A stretch of DNA of 64,000 nucleotides, taken from positions 36,507 to 100,506 of the forward strand of contig JANLFW010000004.1 in the NCBI GenBank assembly GCA_024653305.1, given 5' to 3'. The DNA comes from Candidatus Acetothermia bacterium. Lineage in GTDB: Bacteria > Bipolaricaulota > Bipolaricaulia > Bipolaricaulales > Bipolaricaulaceae. Below are positions 1-7,600 of this stretch, piece after piece; positions within the stretch are counted from its first letter, which is position 1; the number at the start of each line of letters is the position of its first letter. The notes beneath the pieces are model-generated. The model did not search any database, was not told the DNA's origin, and saw only the letters and a list, made by a program, of their open reading frames with translations. Made by a program: the position numbers and the translations under genes.

Positions 1-16
1 CGCCCTTGCGCCGCAT
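1..16 (-). CDS. 5' end of an unidentified gene leaving the window
   Basis: An ATG on the minus strand at 16-14 opens a frame (M-R-R-K-G) that runs off the left edge. It is preceded by a Shine-Dalgarno-like AGGAAG at 27-22 with a 5-base spacer, and further upstream by a good sigma70-type promoter (39-67). Only five codons are visible, so no function can be given. The promoter and ribosome binding site together are the reason for calling it. Confidence 0.42.
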
Positions 17-38
17 ACTTACTTCCTGGCAAAAAGGA

Positions 39-67
39 AGTATACCAACCTCTGGGGATGGCGTCAA
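39..67 (-). promoter_or_regulatory. sigma70-type promoter facing the left edge
   Basis: On the minus strand TTGACG (67-62) is separated by exactly 17 bases from TATACT (44-39). This is the best consensus match in the window. An 8-bp inverted repeat, TACTTCCT/AGGAAGTA (20-27 and 35-42), covers the expected transcription start and the ribosome binding site. It could be an operator or a leader hairpin. Confidence 0.7.
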
Positions 68-115
68 GGGGTTTCACGTCTGGAATCGTTTTCCAAGACC
101 GGAGGCCCCCCGGGG

Positions 116-1108
116 TCAGGCCCCGCGCAGGAGGTACGAGAGCCCCATCGCCCCCAGGTACACGAGGACGATCGCCCCGGTGTCCCAGGAGAGGAGGATG
201 AGGCCCTTCCTCCTGGGTTGGTAGCTCAACCCAACCAGGAGGAGAGCGTACATCAGCACGATCGCCGCCACCGTCACCAGGTGGTTTTGGTGCACGGCGG
301 CGAGGAGAGGGCCGCCCGTGTAGACCAGGTCATCCACGGCCAGGATCGTCAGGTTGAAGAGCACGCTCCCGAGGAGGTTCCCCAGCGCCAGGTCGGCCGC
401 CCCCAGGCGGGCCGCGGACACGACCACCACCAACTCGGGCAAGGTGGTGGACCAGGCGATGAGGAGCGTCCCCACCAGGGCTTGACCAAGCCCGGTCTCC
501 CGGGCCAGCTCCTCTCCCAACCGGGGCAGGAACATGGCGGCGGCGATGACCACCGCGGCAGCGGTCCCGTAGCGGACGAGGGCTTTCCGGAGGGGGACAC
601 GCGCGTACTCCGGCTCTCGCGCGCCCGGGAATTCGCGTCCCCGCTCGTGGAGGAACGCGAGGCGCAGGGCAAGGAGGTACCCCCCGAAGAGGAGGGGGGT
701 GATCGGGCTGATCCAGCCCAGGCTGGGCAGGGATCTTCCAGCGCCGAGGCCCGCGCCTACCAGGCCGAGGAGAAGGAGCCCGAACCCGGCGGGGAGGACA
801 TGTCCGTGATGGACGCGGGCCACCCAGGGAATCCGTCCGCCGACCGCGTCCAGCACCGCCACCATCACGAGGTTGAGCATGCACGCCCCGAGCACGTTCC
901 CCACGGCGATGTCGGGGACGACGAACACCGCCGAGGCGGAGAGGCCGGTGATGAGCTCGGGGAGCGAGGTCGTGGCCGCCACCAGCACGAGCCCGATCCA
1001 GGTGCGTCCGAGCCCGGTCTTCTCCGCCAGCGCGTCTCCGTAGAACGCGAGCCGACTCCCGGCGTAGATGATTGCACCAGCGGTAGCGAAGAACAGCACC
1101 CAAGTCAT
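116..1108 (-). CDS. sodium/calcium exchanger family (CaCA) membrane protein
   Basis: A 330-residue polytopic membrane protein of the cation/Ca2+ exchanger superfamily (YrbG/CaxA type), expected to move Ca2+ or another cation against Na+ or H+ across the inner membrane. Both diagnostic alpha repeats are visible. The first has A-T-T-S-L-P-E-L-I followed by G-N-V-L-G; the second has S-T-T-L-P-E-L-V followed by G-N-L-L-G-S-V-L-F-N. The start is taken as ATG at 1108 after GGAGGTG; a GTG two codons upstream is possible. It is the last gene of the dnaX-ebfC-recR transcription unit, 37 bases after recR, so it probably shares that transcript. The ion specificity cannot be told from sequence. Confidence 0.88.
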   Translation of the reverse strand: MTWVLFFATAGAIIYAGSRLAFYGDALAEKTGLGRTWIGLVLVAATTSLPELITGLSASAVFVVPDIAVGNVLGACMLNLVMVAVLDAVGGRIPWVARVHHGHVLPAGFGLLLLGLVGAGLGAGRSLPSLGWISPITPLLFGGYLLALRLAFLHERGREFPGAREPEYARVPLRKALVRYGTAAAVVIAAAMFLPRLGEELARETGLGQALVGTLLIAWSTTLPELVVVVSAARLGAADLALGNLLGSVLFNLTILAVDDLVYTGGPLLAAVHQNHLVTVAAIVLMYALLLVGLSYQPRRKGLILLSWDTGAIVLVYLGAMGLSYLLRGA

Positions 1109-1145
1109 CGGCACCTCCGCCGAACCGGCCTCGGGTGAACCGAAG

Positions 1146-1730
1146 TCACAGGGTGGTGCGGCCCTTGAGGGCGCGGCCCAGCGTGAGCTCGTCCGCCGAT
1201 TCCAGGTCCCGGCCCACCGGAACCCCGTGGGCGATCTGGGACACCTGGACCCCGAGCGGCTTGAGCAGACGCAGGATGTGCATGGCGGTGAGGTCCCCTT
1301 CTAGCTTTGGCTCCAAGGCCAGGATCACCTCCCGCGTCCCCTCGTTCTTGACTCGCTCCGCGAGCTGGGCCACGTTGAGGTCCTCGGGCCCGACGTGGCT
1401 GCTCGGGGAGATGAGGCCCCCCAGCACGTGGTACAGGCCCCGGTACTCCCCGGTGCGCTCGAGGTGCTCCACCTCCCACGGCCGGGCCACGACGCAGATC
1501 GTGGTCGGGTCACGCCCGGGATCCCGACAGATGGGACACAGGCCCTCCGTGGAGAAGCTCCCGCAGCGCGGGCAACGCCCGATCCGAGGAAGCCCGGTCA
1601 AGGCTTCGCTCAGGCGCTTGGCCTCCTCGGGCTTGGCTACGAGGAAGAACGCGATCCTTTCTGCAGACCGACGGCCGATCCCGGGAAGCCGGGTCAGGGC
1701 GGCGAGCAGCTCCGCGAGCGGGGGGATCAT
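1146..1730 (-). CDS. recR: recombination mediator protein RecR
   Basis: RecR (194 residues, normal length) acts with RecF/RecO to load RecA at single-strand gaps. An N-terminal helix-hairpin-helix (R-L-P-G-I-G-R-R-S-A) is followed by a four-cysteine zinc finger (C-P-R-C ... C-P-I-C, near residues 56-71), and then a Toprim region with the acidic stretch L-A-L-E-P. The start ATG overlaps the stop of ebfC (ATGA), so translation is coupled. The order dnaX-ebfC-recR is widely conserved among bacteria, which supports all three calls. Confidence 0.96.
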   Translation of the reverse strand: MIPPLAELLAALTRLPGIGRRSAERIAFFLVAKPEEAKRLSEALTGLPRIGRCPRCGSFSTEGLCPICRDPGRDPTTICVVARPWEVEHLERTGEYRGLYHVLGGLISPSSHVGPEDLNVAQLAERVKNEGTREVILALEPKLEGDLTAMHILRLLKPLGVQVSQIAHGVPVGRDLESADELTLGRALKGRTTL

Positions 1731-2044
1731 GGGGTGAACCCTGGAGGCAGCAGCCCGGCCAGGTCGGCCATCGCCTTCTGCGCGATGTCCTTGGCCTTGG
1801 CTTGGGCCTCCCGCACGGCCGCTACCACCAGGTCGGCGAGCATGTCCACCTCGGAGGGGGTCGCCACCTCCGGGGAGATCGCGAGCTCCACCAGTTCCCC
1901 ATGGCCGGTCACCACCGCCCGCACCATCCCCCCGCCGGAGGTGGCCTCGACCCGGGCCTCGCCCAGTTTCCGTTGCCGCTCTTGCATCTCGGTCTGGATC
2001 CGCTGGGCCTGCTTCATCAGATTGCGCAGATCACCTAGTCCCAT
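1727..2044 (-). CDS. ebfC: YbaB/EbfC family nucleoid-associated protein
   Basis: A 105-residue member of the YbaB/EbfC DNA-binding family, a small dimeric protein that coats DNA and is usually encoded between dnaX and recR. It begins M-G-L-G-D-L-R-N-L-M-K-Q-A-Q, the typical N-terminal helix, and has the family's central V-E-A-T-S-G-G-G-M-V region. The frame is open further upstream but that lies inside dnaX; the ATG at 2044 matches the family start. It overlaps the dnaX stop by 14 bases and recR by 4. Confidence 0.93.
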   Translation of the reverse strand: MGLGDLRNLMKQAQRIQTEMQERQRKLGEARVEATSGGGMVRAVVTGHGELVELAISPEVATPSEVDMLADLVVAAVREAQAKAKDIAQKAMADLAGLLPPGFTP

Positions 2045-3491
2045 GGTCCTCCTCCCGGAGAATCGTCCCCTCGAGCGCCTGGGCCAGCAACCTGGCCCCT
2101 TCCTCGAGCGATGGCTTCGCGCCCCCTCCCCCCTCCCAGGCGATGTGCACGGCAAGGAGGGGGCTGAAGAACCGGTGCGCGGTGCCCTCCACGTACGCCC
2201 GCACCTCCGGGTCGAGCAGGGACTCGTAGTGGTACCCGCAGTCCGCGGGGAGGCGGATGGTGAGCAGGCCGTCCACCAGGGTCGCCGTGGCCGGGGCGAG
2301 GAACGCGGCCACGGCCACCCTCTCCTTGAGGATCTCGGCGAGCATCTCCTGCCACGCCTTTCCCACCGGGTCCATGGCCTGGGGCGTGGCCCCTGAGTCC
2401 GGGTGCGTTTCCGCTGGCGCTCCCGCGGATCCAGACGTCCCCGGATCCGAATGCGCGGCCGTGGCTTGGGCCGCGGCCCGTGGGGGGCCGCACAGCTCGA
2501 GGACCGCCACCTCCAGGTGGAGGCGCCGGGAGAACGCCCGGGGGAGCTCGGCCCGCAGCTCGATCAGGCGGCAGGCGACCGGGATGAACTGGGCCTCCCC
2601 GGCGATGATCCGGTCCCGGGCCCGCGCCGCCGCCTCCTCCAGGAACAGGACGAGGTCCCGCCCCCGTTCGGCGAGGTCGTTCACGATCTCGAGCGCCCGG
2701 TCGGGGTCCTGCCCAGCCAGTGCAGCCAGGAACCCGTCTACCTGCGAAAGCGGGGGGAGACCGAGGAGCTCGACCACCGCCGCCTCGGTCACTTCCCCAC
2801 CCTGGCCGAGCTGTTCCATGAGCACGATTGCATCCCGCATGGCCCCTCCGCTCCGCCGGGCGATGAGCTCGGCCGCCCCGGGGGCCAGGGCGATCCCCTC
2901 CGCGGCTGCGATCTTGCGGAGATGGGCGGCGATCTGGTCCTCCGAAATCGGGAGGAACTCGAACGCCTGGCACCGGGAGAGCACGGTCGAGGGCACCTTG
3001 TGCGGCTCGGTGGTGGCGAAGATGAAGAGCACGTGAGGCGGAGGCTCCTCAAGGGTCTTGAGGAGGGCGTTGAACGCCTCCCCAGTGAGCATGTGCACCT
3101 CGTCGATGATGAACACCTTGTACCGGGCCCCGGCCGGGACGTACGCCACCTCCTCGCGGAGCTGGCGGATCTGGTCCACGCCCCGGTTGGATGCGCCGTC
3201 GATCTCCACCACATCCAACGACCGCCCAGCGAGGATACGTCGGCAGGACTCGCAGCGGTTGCAGGGCTCACCGCCTTCGGAGGCGAGGCAGTTGACAGCG
3301 CGGGCGAAGATGCGGGCCACCGAGGTCTTACCCACCCCGCGCTGGCCGGCGAACAGGTAGGCGTGGCCGGGCTTCCCCTGGGCCACCGCCCGGCGCAGGG
3401 TGCCCGCCACGAGCTCCTGCCCCACGACCTCGGCGAACCGCTGCGGGCGCCACCGCCGGTACAAAGAGAGGTTCGTGCCCTGATCGACCAT
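2031..3491 (-). CDS. dnaX: DNA polymerase III subunit gamma/tau
   Basis: The clamp-loader ATPase of the replicative polymerase, 486 residues. The AAA+ module shows Walker A (G-Q-R-G-V-G-K-T-S), a zinc-binding module (C-N-R-C-E-S-C) and the box I-I-D-E-V-H-M-L, followed by the sensor-1 region F-A-T-T-E-P-H-K-V. The C-terminal tail carries a low-complexity Ala/Pro linker and a tau-like domain. The chosen start is ATG at 3491 (M-V-D-Q-G-T-N-L-S-L-Y-R-R-W-R-P), which matches family starts; the open frame reaches 3554. I see no clear A-run slippage site of the type that makes gamma in E. coli. Confidence 0.95.
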   Translation of the reverse strand: MVDQGTNLSLYRRWRPQRFAEVVGQELVAGTLRRAVAQGKPGHAYLFAGQRGVGKTSVARIFARAVNCLASEGGEPCNRCESCRRILAGRSLDVVEIDGASNRGVDQIRQLREEVAYVPAGARYKVFIIDEVHMLTGEAFNALLKTLEEPPPHVLFIFATTEPHKVPSTVLSRCQAFEFLPISEDQIAAHLRKIAAAEGIALAPGAAELIARRSGGAMRDAIVLMEQLGQGGEVTEAAVVELLGLPPLSQVDGFLAALAGQDPDRALEIVNDLAERGRDLVLFLEEAAARARDRIIAGEAQFIPVACRLIELRAELPRAFSRRLHLEVAVLELCGPPRAAAQATAAHSDPGTSGSAGAPAETHPDSGATPQAMDPVGKAWQEMLAEILKERVAVAAFLAPATATLVDGLLTIRLPADCGYHYESLLDPEVRAYVEGTAHRFFSPLLAVHIAWEGGGGAKPSLEEGARLLAQALEGTILREEDHGTR

Positions 3492-3498
3492 CAGGACA

Positions 3499-3504
3499 AG
3501 GATA
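3499..3504 (-). promoter_or_regulatory. possible -10 element of the dnaX operon
   Basis: TATCCT on the minus strand lies 7 bases before the dnaX ATG, with no obvious -35 and no ribosome binding site between. It fits the close -10/start-codon spacing seen elsewhere in the window, but the hexamer match is only four of six. Confidence 0.33.
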
Positions 3505-3603
3505 CCGATGCTCTCGTGCTCCTGCCACCTTCTCGTACCGGTGCTCGATCCCACCGGGGATGAGGTAGCTATCCCCCAGCTCCACTCGGGTGCAGCTCAT
3601 CTC

Positions 3604-3624
3604 CCACCGACAACTTGTCGGTGG
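3604..3624. other. 9-bp perfect hairpin between dnaX and ilvE
   Basis: CCACCGACA and TGTCGGTGG flank a 3-base loop (ACT). It lies about 110 bases upstream of dnaX and 335 bases upstream of ilvE, in the largest non-coding stretch of the window (3492-3958). No T-run follows on either strand, so it is not a clear terminator. A role as an operator or leader structure is possible. Confidence 0.4.
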
Positions 3625-3694
3625 ATTAGTCTAGGGCGAAAGCTCACCGGCACGGGCCTGGGCGGCGTCGCCCTCGCCGCGAACGGAGGTGGGC

Positions 3695-3700
3695 TATACT
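3695..3700 (+). promoter_or_regulatory. possible -10 element upstream of ilvE
   Basis: TATACT sits 264 bases upstream of ilvE and 78 bases before the small open frame at 3778. No convincing -35 lies 16-18 bases upstream. If used, it gives a long leader of about 250 bases before ilvE. Confidence 0.35.
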
Positions 3701-3777
3701 ATTCCTAGATCGGTCCAATGGGAACAGCATGATGCGTCCGGTCGATCCGAAGGGCCCGCTTCCGCCCTACCCCGAGT

Positions 3778-3900
3778 GTGTCCATCCGCACCCTTCTCGC
3801 CGTATTGGGGCTTGGGATCAACCTCCTTCCCGGTGCCCGCCGGGTCTTGGCGCCAGAGAGGATCGCCGCCGACGCGCAAGTGGAGGTGACCGCATGCTGA
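3778..3900 (+). CDS. possible leader peptide or small exported peptide upstream of ilvE
   Basis: A GTG-initiated frame of 40 codons has a hydrophobic core (T-L-L-A-V-L-G-L-G-I-N-L-L-P-G-A) and stops 58 bases before ilvE. About half of its first 22 residues are Leu, Val or Ile. That would suit a branched-chain attenuation leader, but the same composition would suit a signal peptide. No good ribosome binding site precedes it. Downstream, AGCGAG/CTCGCT (3918-3940) can pair but has no T-run. Function unproven. Confidence 0.27.
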   Translation: MSIRTLLAVLGLGINLLPGARRVLAPERIAADAQVEVTAC

Positions 3901-3958
3901 AGCCAAGCAAAGGGCAGAGCGAGACCGCCATGGGCTCGCTCACACAAGGAGGATTGGC

Positions 3959-4915
3959 ATGAAGGCGATGAAGAACAACCGGTACGCGTTCTTCAAGGGG
4001 GAGATCATCCCCATCGAGGAGGCCAAGGTCAGCGTCATGGCCTCGGCCCTCCACTACGGCACCGGGGTGTTCGAGGGAATCCGCGCCTACTGGAACGAAG
4101 AAGATGAGGAGCTTTACATCTTCCGCCTCCGGGAGCACTTCGCCCGGTTTGTCCGCAACTGCCGCCTTCTGTTCATCGAGCTCCCCTACACCGTCGATCA
4201 GCTGTGCGAGGTCACCCTAGATCTGCTCCGCCGCGAAGGATTCAGGACCGATGCTTACATCCGTCCGCTCGCGTACAAGGCGAGCGAGGCGATCGGGGTT
4301 CGGCTGCACGACCTGGCCAGCGAGTGCGCGATCTTCGCCATGCCTTTCGGGGACTACATCGGCAAGCCGAACGGGGCACGGGTGATGGTCTCCTCGTGGC
4401 GACGGGTGGGCGATAACGCGACCCCGGCCCGGAACAAGATCACCGGCGCCTACGTCAACTCGGCGCTCGCGAAGACCGAGGCGTTCCTGAACGGGTTCGA
4501 CGACGCGATCATGCTGTGCCAGGATGGGCATGTGTCCGAGGCCAGTGCGGCCAACTTGTTCTTGGTGCGCGACGGCGTCTTGATCACGCCCCCGGTGACC
4601 GATGACATCCTGGAGGGGATCACCCGGGCCACGGTGATCGAGCTCGCCCGCGACGCCGGGGTCGAGGTCACGGAGCGCCCGATCGATCGGTCGGAGCTGT
4701 ATGTGGCCGAGGAGGCATTCCTATGCGGCACCGCCGTAGGCGTGGTGCCCGTGATCGAGGTGGACCACCGCAAGGTCGGGAGCGGCGCTCTGGGTCCTAT
4801 CTCTACCCACGTGCGCGCCCTGTACGACGCCGCCGTGCACGGCCAAGAACCACGGTACCGCCGGTGGTGCACCCCGGTGTACCGGACGAAGGCCGCCGTG
4901 GACACGGGCCGCTGA
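3959..4915 (+). CDS. ilvE: branched-chain amino acid aminotransferase
   Basis: A 318-residue class IV PLP-dependent aminotransferase that interconverts Leu, Ile and Val with their 2-oxo acids using glutamate. Family landmarks are the N-terminal H-Y-G-T-G-V-F-E-G-I-R-A-Y, the PLP-lysine region N-K-I-T-G-A-Y-V-N-S-A-L-A-K, and E-A-S-A-A-N-L-F near the C-terminal half. The start ATG at 3959 follows AAGGAGG (3946-3952) with a 6-base spacer. It is close to IlvE rather than D-amino acid transaminase because of the H-Y-G-T-G-V-F-E-G-I motif. It is followed after 107 bases by an ACT-domain gene. Confidence 0.94.
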   Translation: MKAMKNNRYAFFKGEIIPIEEAKVSVMASALHYGTGVFEGIRAYWNEEDEELYIFRLREHFARFVRNCRLLFIELPYTVDQLCEVTLDLLRREGFRTDAYIRPLAYKASEAIGVRLHDLASECAIFAMPFGDYIGKPNGARVMVSSWRRVGDNATPARNKITGAYVNSALAKTEAFLNGFDDAIMLCQDGHVSEASAANLFLVRDGVLITPPVTDDILEGITRATVIELARDAGVEVTERPIDRSELYVAEEAFLCGTAVGVVPVIEVDHRKVGSGALGPISTHVRALYDAAVHGQEPRYRRWCTPVYRTKAAVDTGR

Positions 4916-5022
4916 CGGCGGCTAGATCCCGCGTCCGTCCCCGGCAACGCCCAGCCGTTGTCGTCCCCCGGAATTTCTTCCCGCCTTCCGAGCACGGTAG
5001 GATGCCCACGGAGGTGATCGGA

Positions 5023-5389
5023 GTGAGGGAGTTCTCGTTCATCCTCGGGAACAACCTCAGGCCGCTGGTGGAGGTGACGGCGGCGCTCGGCGCGGAGCAC
5101 GTAAACCTGGAGGGGATCGCGGGTGTGACCGTCCTCGACGAGGGGGTCATCGCCATCGTGACCGACAACCCGGACAAGACCCGCAAGGTCCTCAAGGGGC
5201 TGGGGATCGAGTTCGAGGAACGAGAGGCGCTCGTGATGAGCCTCCCCACCAGCCGGGCCAACTCGCCACCCTCCTCGACCGCCTGTCCACCAACGGGATC
5301 AACTCTCCTGCTGCGGCACCGTGGAGAAGAACCAGATCGTCACCCCAGACCAGGTGGAACGGACCAAGGCCATCTTGAGGATCCCGTAA
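5023..5389 (+). pseudogene. ACT-domain protein, reading frame broken twice
   Basis: An amino-acid-binding ACT-type regulatory protein. The GTG at 5023 follows a perfect GGAGGTG (5010-5016) with a 6-base spacer. Frame 1 encodes M-R-E-F-S-F-I-L-G-N-N ... E-A-L-V-M-S-L-P. Near 5247 one base is missing and the family-like sequence continues in the next frame (Q-P-G-Q-L-A-T-L-L-D-R-L-S-T-N-G-I-N). Near 5304-5311 a second missing base leads to C-G-T-V-E-K-N-Q-I-V ... R-I-P and TAA at 5387. Adding two bases gives exactly 123 codons. The pieces form a sensible ACT protein, so this is either a young pseudogene or two sequencing errors. Confidence 0.75.
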
Positions 5390-5515
5390 CCCGGCTGGTC
5401 GAGGTCGCGAACATCGGGTGCCGGCCCCACAGGGCGTGCTTCCCCGCGGCGTGCGGAAGGACGGGTCTGGAAGAGTTATCCTTGGTTGGCTTCAACATCG
5501 GAAAGGGAACCGTTG

Positions 5516-6835
5516 GTGCGCATCTTCGTCAGCCTCTTCTTCGCCACGGCGACGGCGCAGATCGGGCTTGGGATCATCTCCCCGATCTTGCCCCTTTACG
5601 CGAGGACGTTCTCGGCAAGCGGCCTCGCCATCGGCCTCGTGTTCGCCGCGTTCTCGGCGTCGCGGACCCTGTTCGGCCCGATCCTTGGCCGTGCCTCCGA
5701 CCGCGTGGGCCGGAAGTCCCTGATCGTCGCCGGACTGGCGTCCTACACCGCGGTCTCGATCCTGTACACCCTGGCAGGGAACCTCTGGCAGCTCGGGCTG
5801 TTCCGGTTCCTCCAGGGGATCGCGTCGGTGATGGTCACGCCGCTTGCCCAGGCCTACGTGGGCGACCTCACCCCACGCGGGAAGGAAGGGCAGTACACGA
5901 ACCTGTTCTACTCGTCGCAGTTCATGGGGATGGCGATCGGGCCCGTTCTCGGCGGCGGGATCGGGGCGGCGTGGTCGTACGAGAGCGCGTTCTACGCGAT
6001 GGCGGCGCTGAGCATGGTCTCGCTCCTGCTCGTGGTGTTCACCGTGCCCGCCGACCGTCGGCTGCCCGCGGTCTCGCGCCCCTCTCGGATGGCCCCGATC
6101 CGTCAGGTGATCGCCCACGACGCGGTGAAGGCGATGATGACCTACGCGGCCACGCGCGGGTTCTGGCGCCAGGCGTTCAACACGTTCTACCCCTTGTACG
6201 CGGTGGCGGCGCTCAGCGCGGACGAGGCGAGCATCGGTTTGGTCCTATCGGTGTACATGTTCACCGAGGGGCTCCTGGAGATCCCGTTCGGGTTCTTGGC
6301 CGACCGCTATCCGCGCATGCGCCAGATCGTGGTCGGAAGCGGTTGTGCGCCATTGGCCCTGGTGGCGATCCCGTTCGTCGGCTCGACGTGGGGGGTGGTG
6401 CTTCTCGCGTTCGCGATGGGGGCATTCTCGGCTCTGGGCCGGGCGTCGCTGGTGGCGATCCGCACCGCGCTCGGGCGCACCTACGGGATGGGAACCCTGG
6501 CCGGGCTCCAGGGGAGCGCGTTCGCGTTCGGGCAGATGTTCGGGCCCGTCGTGAGTGGAGCGGTGGTGGACGGCCTTGGGCTAGCCGCCGCGTTCCCGTT
6601 CGGAAGCGGCGTGGGCATGATTGGCACGGTGCTGGTCATCGCCTGGATGCGGCGCTGGCTGCGCAAGAACCCGGGCGACGCGGGGGGTGGCTCGGCGTCG
6701 CCTGGCGGCGACCCCATCCAAACCGAGCTTGCGAGATCCCAAGGGGCCGGAGGGAGGTGGCGGCGTGTCCGAGCAGGGCCTGAGCACGGCGTACTTCCGA
6801 TTCTATGCGGAGTTGAACGACTTCCTGCCAGCTGA
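5516..6835 (+). CDS. major facilitator superfamily transporter
   Basis: A 12-helix MFS carrier of about 439 residues, probably a drug or metabolite exporter or proton-coupled transporter; substrate unknown. The loop between helices 2 and 3 has the MFS signature G-R-A-S-D-R-V-G-R-K, and the second half repeats it weakly (F-L-A-D-R-Y-P-R). The GTG at 5516 follows GAAAGGG at a good distance; TTG codons at 5513 and 5486 are alternatives. The last ~50 residues are Gly/Arg-rich, do not look like MFS sequence and overlap the next gene by 71 bases. The true C-terminus may therefore be earlier, with a frame slip near 6690. Confidence 0.85.
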   Translation: MRIFVSLFFATATAQIGLGIISPILPLYARTFSASGLAIGLVFAAFSASRTLFGPILGRASDRVGRKSLIVAGLASYTAVSILYTLAGNLWQLGLFRFLQGIASVMVTPLAQAYVGDLTPRGKEGQYTNLFYSSQFMGMAIGPVLGGGIGAAWSYESAFYAMAALSMVSLLLVVFTVPADRRLPAVSRPSRMAPIRQVIAHDAVKAMMTYAATRGFWRQAFNTFYPLYAVAALSADEASIGLVLSVYMFTEGLLEIPFGFLADRYPRMRQIVVGSGCAPLALVAIPFVGSTWGVVLLAFAMGAFSALGRASLVAIRTALGRTYGMGTLAGLQGSAFAFGQMFGPVVSGAVVDGLGLAAAFPFGSGVGMIGTVLVIAWMRRWLRKNPGDAGGGSASPGGDPIQTELARSQGAGGRWRRVRAGPEHGVLPILCGVERLPAS

Positions 6836-7544
6836 GCAGCGGCAGCGCACCATTCCCTACAGCTTCCCCGGTGCCCCGGCGGTGAAGGACGCCATCGAGG
6901 CCCTGGGTGTGCCCCACGTGGAGGTCGACCTGATTTTGGTGGGCGGGGAGTCGGTGGGATTCTCGCACCGGTTAAGCCCGGGCGATCGGGTGGCCGTGTA
7001 CCCGATGTTCGAGAGCCTGGACGTCTCCGGCCTCTCCCGGCTGCGAGGGAGGCCGCTCCGACGGCCCACGTTCGTCGTCGACGTCCACCTCGGCAAGCTC
7101 GCCCGCCTGCTGCGGCTCCTCGGGTTCGACACCCTTCACACGAACCACTACCAAGACGACGTGATCGTGGCCATCGCCGCGCGGGAGGGGCGGATTCTGC
7201 TGACCCGCGATCGTGAGCTCCTGAAGCACAATGCTGTGACCCATGGGTACTGGATTCGCTCCACCCAGCCCGTGCAGCAAGCCCGGGAGGTGGTGCGGCG
7301 GTTCGACCTCGCCGGGCAGGTACAGCCGTTCCAGCGGTGCATGGCCTGCAACGGCCTTCTCAAGCCGGTGGCCAAGGCCGAGGTCCTGCCGCGGATTCCG
7401 CCCCGGGTCGCGGCGTGGCGGGACGAGTACCTGCTTTGTTCAGGCTGCGGCAAGCTCTACTGGGAAGGCTCGCACTACCCCAAACTGGAGGCGCACATCG
7501 CCCAGATCCTCGGGGAAGCGTCGGATCGGGCGGATGGAGGCTGA
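6765..7544 (+). CDS. Mut7-C RNase-domain protein with N-terminal ubiquitin-like domain
   Basis: A 259-residue protein with a Mut7-C ubiquitin-like fold in residues 1-85 (beta-grasp, ending in S-P-G-D-R-V-A-V-Y-P) and a PIN-like Mut7-C RNase region from about residue 97. In the latter F-V-V-D-V-H-L-G-K-L-A-R-L-L-R and L-L-T-R-D-R-E-L-L supply the conserved acidic residues. A zinc ribbon follows (C-M-A-C ... C-S-G-C). By homology it should be an RNA-acting nuclease; the biological target is not known in bacteria. The start GTG follows GGAGGTG (6753-6759) with a 5-base spacer and lies inside the end of the MFS gene. Confidence 0.86.
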   Translation: MSEQGLSTAYFRFYAELNDFLPAEQRQRTIPYSFPGAPAVKDAIEALGVPHVEVDLILVGGESVGFSHRLSPGDRVAVYPMFESLDVSGLSRLRGRPLRRPTFVVDVHLGKLARLLRLLGFDTLHTNHYQDDVIVAIAAREGRILLTRDRELLKHNAVTHGYWIRSTQPVQQAREVVRRFDLAGQVQPFQRCMACNGLLKPVAKAEVLPRIPPRVAAWRDEYLLCSGCGKLYWEGSHYPKLEAHIAQILGEASDRADGG

Positions 7545-7600
7545 TCGTCTCGATCACCCGCGCCGGGGCCCCACCAGGGCTCGATCACGGCGAGGTCTGG

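Noticed and set aside
2031..3491. Programmed frameshift in dnaX making gamma
   Set aside because: No A6-7 slippery run with a following stop or hairpin was seen in the relevant region.
3560..3958. T-box riboswitch before ilvE
   Set aside because: I could not find the conserved T-box sequence (AGGGTGGNACCGCG) or a terminator with a T-run.
3729..3962. 77-codon frame before ilvE
   Set aside because: Pro/Arg-rich with no hydrophobic or domain pattern, and it overlaps the ilvE ribosome binding site. The GTG frame at 3778 is more plausible.
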